From positions 1 through 5,658 of the forward strand of contig DNXT01000287.1 of the NCBI GenBank assembly GCA_003505795.1: a stretch of DNA of 5,658 nucleotides. Direction: 5' to 3'. This DNA comes from Lysobacteraceae bacterium (GTDB lineage: Bacteria; Pseudomonadota; Gammaproteobacteria; Xanthomonadales; Xanthomonadaceae). Within the stretch, counting starts at the first letter, position 1; each line of letters begins with the position of its first letter. The translations under genes and the position numbers were made by a program. The notes beneath the pieces are model-generated. The model was not told where the DNA came from. It was given only the letters and a program-made list of their open reading frames with translations, and searched no databases. Of the stretch, positions 1-5,658 are shown in pieces.

Positions 1-125
1 TCCGCGCCCCGGCCCGGCGCACCGGGCGTTCAGGCGTGTGCGAGCCAGTGGCTCGCAAGCCACACGCCCTCACCCCGGAGGGAGAAGGCGTACCTGGCTA
101 CGCGCCCTTTCCGATGCTTCCGGCC
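1..125. other. Hairpin-rich trailer downstream of ftsH
   Basis: No credible gene is visible here. The stretch is packed with inverted repeats. A perfect 6-bp stem lies at 12-17/22-27 with a 4-nt loop. GGCGTGTG at 33-40 pairs with CACACGCC at 61-68 and encloses CGAGCC/GGCTCG (41-46/50-55). CCCTC at 67-71 pairs with GAGGG at 78-82. GCGTA at 88-92 pairs with TACGC at 99-103. The CCCTC...GAGGG type of motif resembles short interspersed intergenic repeats common in xanthomonads; that link is inferred from memory. The position just behind the ftsH stop suggests transcript termination or 3'-end protection. A downstream gene such as folP, which follows ftsH in E. coli, is not visible inside the window. 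Confidence 0.5.
88..103 (-). terminator. Candidate ftsH terminator hairpin
   Basis: A 5-bp stem (GCGTA/TACGC) with a 6-nt loop lies 23 nt past the ftsH stop codon. On the minus strand it is followed by a pyrimidine-rich run (CTTCTCCC) rather than a clean T-tract. The stem is short and the tail is weak, so this is a tentative call. The neighbouring stems at 67-82 and 33-68 could contribute to the same function. Confidence 0.3.
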
Positions 126-2060
<1,935 letters not shown>

Positions 2061-2069
2061 CCTCATTTG

Positions 2070-2073
2070 CTCC
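2070..2073 (-). promoter_or_regulatory. Ribosome binding site of ftsH
   Basis: GGAG on the minus strand lies 9 nt before the ATG at 2060 and 3 nt before the ATG at 2066. Its spacing favours the 2060 start. Confidence 0.5.
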
Positions 2074-2122
2074 GGTGTCCCTCTCTGATTCTCTTTAGGA
2101 AACGCGCTGGTTCTGGGGCAGC

Positions 2123-2755
2123 TTACTTGATCTGGGCCCGCTTGCCCTGACCGAGGGCATAAACCTCCGGCGAGCGCTTGCGCGACGCCTGCGGCTTGCG
2201 GATGGACACCTTGTCGTAGCGCCGGCGCAGGTCACGGACGTAGTCGTCGAATCCCACGCCCTGGAACAGCTTGATCAGGAACGCCCCACCCGGCTTCAGG
2301 TGGTTGTCGGCGAAATCCATGGCCAGCTCCGCCAGGTGCATCATCCGCGGCTGGTCCACCGCGTCCATACCGCTCTTATTGGGGGCCATATCCGACAGCA
2401 CAAGGTCCACCGGCTGGTCGCCCAGCATTTCCTCGAAACGCGATAGGACGGCCTGCTCCCTGAAGTCGCCGTGAAGGAACTCCACCCCGGCCAGCGGCGG
2501 CATGTCGAGGATGTCCAGCGCCAGCACGCGGCCGCGCTCGCCCATCGACTTGCGGACCTGCTGCGACCAGCCGCCGGGCGCGGCGCCGAGGTCGACCACC
2601 ACCATGTCCGGCTTCAGCAGGCGGTCGCGCTCGAGCAGTTCCTCCAGCTTGTACGCCGCGCGCGAGCGCATCCCCTCGGCCTGCGCCTTCTTGACGAACG
2701 GATCGGAGAAGTGTTCCTTGAGCCAGCGCTGGCTGCTTTTGCTACGGGAGGCCAT
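2123..2755 (-). CDS. rlmE: 23S rRNA (uridine-2'-O-)-methyltransferase RlmE (FtsJ/RrmJ)
   Basis: This enzyme uses S-adenosylmethionine to methylate the 2'-OH of U2552 in the A loop of 23S rRNA, a late step of 50S maturation. The 210 residues match the E. coli length of 209. The SAM-binding motif DLGAAPGGWSQ is at 55-65. The K-D-K-E catalytic tetrad is intact: K36, D122 (in SDMAPN), K162 (in FLIKLFQG) and E197 (in SPEVY). The start at 2755 gives MASRSKSSQRWLKEHF, which matches the family N terminus. An in-frame ATG at 2782 would add nine residues (MTTPPDPVP) and has a weak AGGG upstream, while 2755 has no clear Shine-Dalgarno. The open frame continues to 3028, but that extension runs antisense to yhbY and is not real. 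The gene is the first of an rlmE-ftsH operon, the same order as in E. coli where ftsJ-ftsH is heat-shock induced. No clear sigma-32 site was recognised here. Confidence 0.95.
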   Translation of the reverse strand: MASRSKSSQRWLKEHFSDPFVKKAQAEGMRSRAAYKLEELLERDRLLKPDMVVVDLGAAPGGWSQQVRKSMGERGRVLALDILDMPPLAGVEFLHGDFREQAVLSRFEEMLGDQPVDLVLSDMAPNKSGMDAVDQPRMMHLAELAMDFADNHLKPGGAFLIKLFQGVGFDDYVRDLRRRYDKVSIRKPQASRKRSPEVYALGQGKRAQIK

Positions 2756-2819
2756 GGGTACGGGGTCCGGCGGGGTCGTCATGATACCCTGAACGCCCTT
2801 TGCTTCCGTTCGATCCTGC
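2756..2819. promoter_or_regulatory. Divergent promoter region between rlmE and yhbY
   Basis: Sixty-four bases separate two divergent start codons, so both promoters must fit here or extend into the genes. On the minus strand, TATCAT (2781-2786) is a five-of-six match to the -10 consensus, but I see no good -35 about 17 nt upstream. If it is used, transcription would begin near 2773, which fits translation from 2755 and not from 2782. On the plus strand only a weak CATGAT overlaps the same bases. The promoter assignment is inferred. Confidence 0.35.
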
Positions 2820-3125
2820 ATGTCCATCGCCCTCACCCCCGCCCAGAACCGCTTCCTGCGCGGCCAGGCCCACGACCTCAAGGCGCTGCTGCAGATCGGC
2901 GGCAAGGGCGTGACCCCGGCCTTCCTCGCGGAGCTGGACGAAGTGCTCGAGCGGCATGAGCTGATCAAGGTCAAGGTCGCCGCGGAAGACCGCGAGGCGC
3001 GCGACACGATGATCGCCGAGCTGGCCACGCGCTCCGGCAGCGCCCTGGTCCAGCGGATCGGCCATATCGCGATCTTCTACCGGCCCAGCAAGGAAAAGCG
3101 CCAGATCGTGCTGCCGCGCAGCTGA
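2820..3125 (+). CDS. yhbY: Ribosome-associated RNA-binding protein YhbY (CRS1-YhbY/CRM domain)
   Basis: This small RNA-binding protein has 101 residues and is a single CRM (CRS1-YhbY) domain with a KH-like fold. In E. coli YhbY associates with pre-50S particles, so a role in large-subunit assembly is likely. Visible family marks are the GGKG loop (27-30, corresponding to the GxxG RNA-contact loop), the HELIKVKV strand (46-53) and the C-terminal FYRPSKEKR block (86-94). Length and N terminus (LTPAQNRFLRGQAH) agree with the family. No Shine-Dalgarno is visible before the ATG, so initiation may depend on a short or leaderless transcript. It is divergent from rlmE, another 50S maturation factor, and is followed after 14 nt by the Mth938-like gene, probably in one transcript. 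Confidence 0.93.
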   Translation: MSIALTPAQNRFLRGQAHDLKALLQIGGKGVTPAFLAELDEVLERHELIKVKVAAEDREARDTMIAELATRSGSALVQRIGHIAIFYRPSKEKRQIVLPRS

Positions 3126-3129
3126 TCGC

Positions 3130-3132
3130 AGG
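3130..3132 (+). promoter_or_regulatory. Ribosome binding site of the Mth938-like gene
   Basis: AGG lies 7 nt before the ATG at 3140, in the 14-nt gap after the yhbY stop. It supports this start and translation from a yhbY transcript. Confidence 0.4.
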
Positions 3133-3139
3133 TCCGGCC

Positions 3140-3526
3140 ATGCTGTTGACCCAGGAACATCCCGATTACACCTACGCCCTGCGCTCGGCCGACGGCCGCC
3201 ATGCCAAGGTGAACGAGCGGGTGTTGCGGCGCAGTTTCGTGCTGGCGCCCGAGCGGCTGGTCGAGGACTGGCCGGTGGCGACCATCGAGCGGCTGCAGGC
3301 GGCGCACATGGCGGCGGTGCTGGAGCTGTCGCCGGCGCTGGTGCTGCTGGGCACCGGCGAGCGCCAGGCCTTCCCGGCGGCGGAGGTGATGGCGGCCTGC
3401 CTGACCCGCGGCGTCGGCATCGAGGTCATGGACAACGCCGCCGCCGCGCGCACCTACAACGTGCTGGCCGGCGAAGGCCGGCGGGTGGTGGTGGCGCTGC
3501 TGCTGGAGGGGGCCGACGCGCCCTGA
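3140..3526 (+). CDS. Mth938-like domain protein (DUF498/NDUFAF3-type fold)
   Basis: This 128-residue cytosolic protein has no signal peptide and no membrane segment. It resembles the Mth938-like family (DUF498, Pfam PF04430), which includes the human complex I assembly factor NDUFAF3 and AAMDC. Features fitting the family are the segment LSPALVLLGTGER (63-75), the following F-P-A-A region, GIEVMDNAAAARTYNVLAGE (near 92-111) and the hydrophobic strand RRVVVALLLE. The biochemical role of the bacterial members is not established, so I assign none. It follows yhbY after 14 nt on the same strand and probably shares its promoter. It converges on the glucanase gene, with a hairpin between the two stop codons. 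The family call comes from pattern memory and is less certain than those of its neighbours. Confidence 0.85.
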   Translation: MLLTQEHPDYTYALRSADGRHAKVNERVLRRSFVLAPERLVEDWPVATIERLQAAHMAAVLELSPALVLLGTGERQAFPAAEVMAACLTRGVGIEVMDNAAAARTYNVLAGEGRRVVVALLLEGADAP

Positions 3527-3541
3527 TCCGCGCCGGCAAAC

Positions 3542-3570
3542 GGGGGCGCCGCCGGCACGGCGGCACCCTC
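3542..3570. terminator. Hairpin between convergent genes, possible bidirectional terminator
   Basis: The arms 3542-3553 and 3559-3570 form a 12-position stem: GCCGCC/GGCGGC next to a 5-nt loop, one C/A mismatch, then five outer pairs including one G-T. It lies between the stops of the Mth938-like gene (3526) and the glucanase gene (3590 on the minus strand). Read on the minus strand the stem is followed by G and a short TTT run, so it best fits termination of the glucanase transcript. On the plus side there is no T-tract. Confidence 0.5.
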
Positions 3571-3587
3571 CGCGGACCGGGCCTCGC

Positions 3588-5009
3588 TCAGAGGCGCGTG
3601 ATCCTGATCCAGTTGAGGTTCCAGCCGCCCTGCGCGGCGTAGACGCCGAGGCTGTAGGTGCCGGCACCGACGCTCACGGTGTGCGAGACGGTGGTCCAGT
3701 TCTGCCAGCCGCCGGTCGCGGGCACCTGCACCTGGCCCAGCACCACGCCGCCGGCGTTCAGGTCCAGCGACAGCGCCCCGCCCGACGGACTGGCGACGCG
3801 GTATTCGACCCGGTAGTTGCCGCTGGCCGGGAAGGTGACGTTGTTGTAGGCCATCCAGTCGCCCTGGTCGATCCAGCCCACGTTCAAGCCGCCTTCCGAG
3901 CAGGCCTCGGTCTGCACCCCTTGCTGGGCGCTGAAGTTCTCCGCCTGCAGCGTGAGCGACCATGCCTGCGAGAACCTGGACACCTGGATCGACGAGGCGC
4001 GGTCGTTGAAGCCGTCCGCGACCAGGCAGGCGGTGTCCGCGCTCTTGGTCACGCTCGAACCGCCGAAGTTGTCGTTCTCGTAGAAGGTGACCTGGTACCC
4101 GGCATTGACCCGCACCGAGGAAATGTCGTCATTGGCGATTCCCCGTGCCTGCAGCTGGGACAGCGTGTAGCTCCCCTCCGGCAGCGCGACCGCGTAGCCG
4201 CCGTAATTGCAGTGCTGGTAGACGCTGGCCACGCCGGTGGCGCCGCCGGCGGGCGCGTAGACGCGCACGTAATCGACGTAGGTCTTGGCCGGGAGCCGGC
4301 TTTCGTCGACGGTGAAGCCCGGCCAGTTGCCGCCGATGGCGAAGTTCAGCAGCAGGAAGAAATCGCGGTGGAATTCCTCGGTGCCGTTGATGCTGCCCTG
4401 GATGTTGGCCTCGTGGAACTTGGTGCCGTCCACATACCAGCGGATCGCGTTGGCGTCCCACTCGATGGCGTAGACGTGCCAGTCCTGCACGCTCACCGGC
4501 GTGCTGCCGCCGTACTGCGCGTAGGTGCCGTTGTTGTCGCTCCAGTGGATGGTGCCGTAGCTGCGGTCCTCGGCGTTGACGTGCTCCATGATGTCGATCT
4601 CGCCCGAGGCCGGCCAGCCGACCTGCGGCAGGTTCGCGCCCAGCATCCAGAACGCCGGCCAGGCGCCGGCGAACGCCGGCAGCCTCATCCGCGCCTCGAT
4701 CCGGCCGTACTTGAACGTCTTCAGGCCCTGCGTCTTCATCCGCGCCGAGGTGTAGCGGAATCCGCCGAAGTCCTCGCGCCTGGCGGTGATCACCAGTGCA
4801 TTGTTCTCGATGGAGGCGTTCTCGCGCCGGTAGTACTGCAGTTCGTTGTTGCCCCAGCCGCCACTGCCGTTGCCGGTCTCGAACACCCAGTCCGGTCCGA
4901 TCGATCCGTTGAATTCGTCGCTCCAGACCAGTTGCCAGTTCTGCGCCCACGCGCTGCCGGCGAACAGCGAAACGACCAGGAACACCATGCACTTCGAAAG
5001 AAATTTCAT
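3588..5009 (-). CDS. Secreted GH16 endo-beta-glucanase with beta/gamma-crystallin and CBM6 domains
   Basis: This is a predicted secreted beta-glucanase, probably a beta-1,3-glucanase (laminarinase type) acting on fungal, oomycete or algal glucans; the substrate is inferred. A Sec signal peptide covers 1-22, with cleavage likely at AWA/QN. The GH16 domain (about 25-252) holds the catalytic motif EIDIME with nucleophile E137, D139 and acid/base E142, plus WPAFWM upstream. Residues about 260-345 form a beta/gamma-crystallin unit: two Greek-key starts (VYQHCNYGGY, FYENDNFGGS) and two calcium clamps, NDDISS (293-298) and NDRASS (335-340). C267 and C328 could pair. Residues about 350-473 match CBM6, with AENF (356-359), GWIDQGDWMAY (378-388) and a closing WNLNWIRI. 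The start at 5009 has GAGG 7 nt upstream. The nlpD-like gene lies 517 nt upstream, so the glucanase probably has its own promoter, although none was recognised. The gene appears intact. Its choice of beta-1,3 over beta-1,3-1,4 linkages is uncertain. Confidence 0.95.
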   Translation of the reverse strand: MKFLSKCMVFLVVSLFAGSAWAQNWQLVWSDEFNGSIGPDWVFETGNGSGGWGNNELQYYRRENASIENNALVITARREDFGGFRYTSARMKTQGLKTFKYGRIEARMRLPAFAGAWPAFWMLGANLPQVGWPASGEIDIMEHVNAEDRSYGTIHWSDNNGTYAQYGGSTPVSVQDWHVYAIEWDANAIRWYVDGTKFHEANIQGSINGTEEFHRDFFLLLNFAIGGNWPGFTVDESRLPAKTYVDYVRVYAPAGGATGVASVYQHCNYGGYAVALPEGSYTLSQLQARGIANDDISSVRVNAGYQVTFYENDNFGGSSVTKSADTACLVADGFNDRASSIQVSRFSQAWSLTLQAENFSAQQGVQTEACSEGGLNVGWIDQGDWMAYNNVTFPASGNYRVEYRVASPSGGALSLDLNAGGVVLGQVQVPATGGWQNWTTVSHTVSVGAGTYSLGVYAAQGGWNLNWIRITRL

Positions 5010-5016
5010 GGTACCG

Positions 5017-5020
5017 CCTC
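5017..5020 (-). promoter_or_regulatory. Ribosome binding site of the glucanase gene
   Basis: GAGG on the minus strand lies 7 nt before the ATG at 5009, inside an AT-richer leader (TTAACCAAAT). This fixes the start of the signal peptide. Confidence 0.65.
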
Positions 5021-5152
5021 ATTTGGTTAAGGGTGGATTCGAAGCGGCGCGGACGCACGGTACACCGCCATCCCCGATGGAAGGCGCGCAACATTCGTCG
5101 TGATCCATCGGCCGCCGCCCCGGCGTCTTCCCCCTGTCCCGCATGCCGGAGC

Positions 5153-5173
5153 GCGCCCATCCTAAGTGGGCGC
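5153..5173. repeat. Perfect 7-bp inverted repeat upstream of the glucanase gene
   Basis: GCGCCCA (5153-5159) and TGGGCGC (5167-5173) form a perfect stem with a 7-nt loop. It is followed within 3 bp by the 10-bp palindrome ACGCCGGCGT (5176-5185). It lies about 145 bp upstream of the glucanase start. It could be an operator, a transcript hairpin or a remnant repeat; nothing in the sequence decides between these. Confidence 0.4.
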
Positions 5174-5285
5174 CAACGCCGGCGTAAATGCCCTCGACAA
5201 GGCCTTTCCGGGAATCCGCGAAGGATGGCTCGAACGGCCATGGGAACCTTCATTTGCTGACCCCGGCCTTGTCCCACGACCGGTT

Positions 5286-5297
5286 ATGGCATGCCAT
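5286..5297. repeat. 12-bp palindrome flanked by CCGGTT direct repeats
   Basis: ATGGCATGCCAT is a perfect palindrome. The hexamer CCGGTT occurs in the same orientation immediately on each side (5280-5285 and 5298-5303). It could be a regulator site for the downstream glucanase gene, but a 12-bp palindrome is expected about once by chance in a window of this size. Confidence 0.3.
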
Positions 5298-5387
5298 CCG
5301 GTTGACTCGGGCGATGCCGTGACGGACACAACGGACAAGGCGGCGACCTGTCCCGCGGTCGTCCATGTCCAGTCCCGCAAGTCCCGT

Positions 5388-5409
5388 CGAGCCCGCCAAG
5401 GCTGGCTCG
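5388..5409. repeat. Imperfect hairpin at the end of the nlpD-tail remnant
   Basis: CGAGCC (5388-5393) pairs with GGCTCG (5404-5409). One C/T mismatch follows, then GCC/GGC. The stem abuts and overlaps the place where the remnant's stop codon would be (5407-5409). It may be what is left of a terminator that followed the duplicated tail. Confidence 0.35.
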
Positions 5410-5450
5410 CTTATTCGGAAGGTACGGATGACCGGCTTGCCGTCGCAGCG
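5405..5450 (-). pseudogene. Decayed duplicate of the nlpD-like gene 3' end
   Basis: Aligned to the intact gene end at 5525-5577, positions 5405-5425 match 5525-5545 at 18 of 21 bases, and 5430-5450 match 5557-5577 at 19 of 21, including a 14-base exact run (5430-5443 against 5557-5570). Between the two blocks the remnant has 4 bases where the intact gene has 11, a 7-nt deletion that breaks frame. The position of the TGA stop reads CGA here. The matched part corresponds to RYNGKPVDPLQYLPKK plus the stop. Similarity ends sharply upstream at 5450. It is not translated as an NlpD tail and is best seen as a vestige of a duplication or recombination junction. Confidence 0.6.
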
Positions 5451-5463
5451 GGCGCGCCGGCGT

Positions 5464-5489
5464 TGCCCACGGTCCATCGGACCGTGGCA
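5464..5489. terminator. Hairpin downstream of the nlpD-like gene
   Basis: A perfect 9-bp stem (5467-5475 with 5479-5487) has a 3-nt loop, and two further pairs extend it past a bulged C (5464-5465 with 5488-5489). It begins 37 nt after the nlpD-like stop codon. No T-tract follows on the minus strand, so it could be a factor-assisted terminator or a 3'-end stabilising hairpin. Confidence 0.45.
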
Positions 5490-5524
5490 CCGGGCCGCGG
5501 ACCCGCCGGTCACGCCTCGGCGGC

Positions 5525-5577
5525 GCTCACTTCTTCGGCAGGTACTGCAGCGGGTCGACCGGCTTGCCGTTGTAGCG
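5525..5577. repeat. Intact copy of the repeat shared with 5405-5450
   Basis: This stretch, spanning the stop codon and last ~17 codons of the nlpD-like gene, is the better-preserved partner of the remnant at 5405-5450, lying about 120 bp away in the same orientation. Being functional coding sequence, it is the likely parent copy. Confidence 0.55.
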
Positions 5578-5658
5578 GATCTCGAAGTGCAGCATGTCGC
5601 GGTTCGCGCCGGTGCGGCCCATTTCGGCGATCTGCTGGCCGGCCTTCACGCTCTGGCC
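5527..5658 (-). CDS. nlpD: LytM/M23-domain protein, NlpD-like (C-terminal fragment, cut by window edge)
   Basis: Only the last 43 codons and the TGA are in the window; the 5' part lies beyond 5658. The residues GQSVKAGQQIAEMGRTGAN...LHFEIRYNGKPVDPLQYLPKK are the end of a LytM (peptidase M23) domain. In particular, LHFEIRYNGKPVDPLQYLP is very close to the end of E. coli NlpD (LHFEIRYKGKSVNPLRYLP). Active M23 peptidases have HxH here; this protein has Met-Leu-His, so the first zinc-binding His is missing. That fits NlpD/EnvC-type proteins, which do not cut peptidoglycan themselves but activate the AmiC/AmiA/AmiB amidases at the division septum. The upstream part, including any lipobox and LysM domain, cannot be seen, so another degenerate LytM protein remains possible. 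Confidence 0.85.
   Translation of the reverse strand, partial: GQSVKAGQQIAEMGRTGANRDMLHFEIRYNGKPVDPLQYLPKK

Larger units (their letters stand above)
5010..5526. other. 517-bp intergenic region rich in inverted repeats, no credible gene
   Basis: Short open frames exist (for example 5250-5513 on the minus strand), but their Arg/Gly-rich translations show no recognisable family, signal peptide or good ribosome site, so no gene is called. The region holds several inverted repeats: CCATC/GATGG at 5068-5080, a 7-bp stem at 5153-5173, the 10-bp palindrome ACGCCGGCGT at 5176-5185, ATGGC/GCCAT at 5225-5241, the 12-bp palindrome at 5286-5297, a stem at 5388-5409 and a 9-bp stem at 5467-5487. It also holds a decayed copy of the nlpD 3' end (5405-5450). 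The glucanase promoter must lie here, but I could not identify a convincing -35/-10 pair. Confidence 0.6.

Noticed and set aside
1..22. Possible start of a folP-like gene at the left edge on the minus strand (GTG at 20-22)
   Set aside because: Only about seven codons would be visible, no ribosome site precedes it, and the translated residues do not identify dihydropteroate synthase.
2756..3028. N-terminal extension of rlmE up to an ATG at 3028
   Set aside because: It would run antisense through yhbY, has Ser/Arg-rich low-information sequence, and exceeds the normal RlmE length by about 90 residues.
4651..4680. GAACGCCGGC repeated twice within the glucanase gene
   Set aside because: It encodes the two PAF segments of the conserved PAFAGAWPAFWM stretch of GH16, so coding constraint explains it.
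3681..5030. 449-codon plus-strand frame antisense to the glucanase gene
   Set aside because: The minus strand carries a complete signal peptide, catalytic motif and two further domains; the antisense product matches nothing recognisable.
4129..5277. 382-codon minus-strand frame covering the glucanase start and its upstream region
   Set aside because: It is an out-of-phase reading of the glucanase gene with Arg-rich content and no motif.
5250..5513. 87-codon minus-strand frame between nlpD and the glucanase gene
   Set aside because: There is no ribosome site or family resemblance. Part of it (RCDGKPV) only looks familiar because it reads through the decayed nlpD-tail copy.

Overview
The window is about two-thirds GC and reads as gammaproteobacterial chromosome, most likely Xanthomonadaceae/Lysobacteraceae (Lysobacter, Luteimonas, Pseudoxanthomonas or Stenotrophomonas type). 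This rests on the rlmE-ftsH pair with yhbY divergent from it, on how closely FtsH and RlmE match the xanthomonad versions I remember, and on the secreted GH16 glucanase, a common enzyme type in lytic soil xanthomonads. The genus cannot be fixed from the sequence alone.

Layout from left to right. Positions 1-125 are a hairpin-rich trailer behind ftsH. Positions 126-2060 (minus) encode FtsH, and 2123-2755 (minus) encode the 23S rRNA methyltransferase RlmE; the two form an rlmE-ftsH operon. A 64-bp divergent intergenic stretch follows. On the plus strand come yhbY (2820-3125, ribosome-associated RNA-binding protein) and a small Mth938-like gene (3140-3526). A GC-rich hairpin lies between this pair and a convergent minus-strand gene (3588-5009) for a secreted GH16 endo-beta-glucanase carrying a beta/gamma-crystallin domain and a CBM6 domain. 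A 517-bp region without a credible gene follows (5010-5526). The right edge cuts into the 3' end of a minus-strand LytM/M23 gene, most like nlpD (5527-5658).

Functionally, the left half is ribosome and membrane-protein quality control (RlmE, YhbY, FtsH). The right edge is cell-wall division machinery (an NlpD-like amidase activator). The glucanase is an accessory secreted enzyme lying between these housekeeping blocks.

The least expected signal is in the 5010-5526 gap. Positions 5405-5450 are a decayed second copy of the last ~50 bp of the nlpD-like gene (37 of 42 aligned bases identical, one ~7-nt gap, stop codon lost). In addition, the trailers just after the stop codons of nlpD and of the glucanase gene share a short word pattern followed by a hairpin. 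Together these suggest that the glucanase segment arrived through a duplication or recombination event at the nlpD 3' end. No RNA genes, CRISPR arrays, transposase genes or novel multigene defence system were seen.
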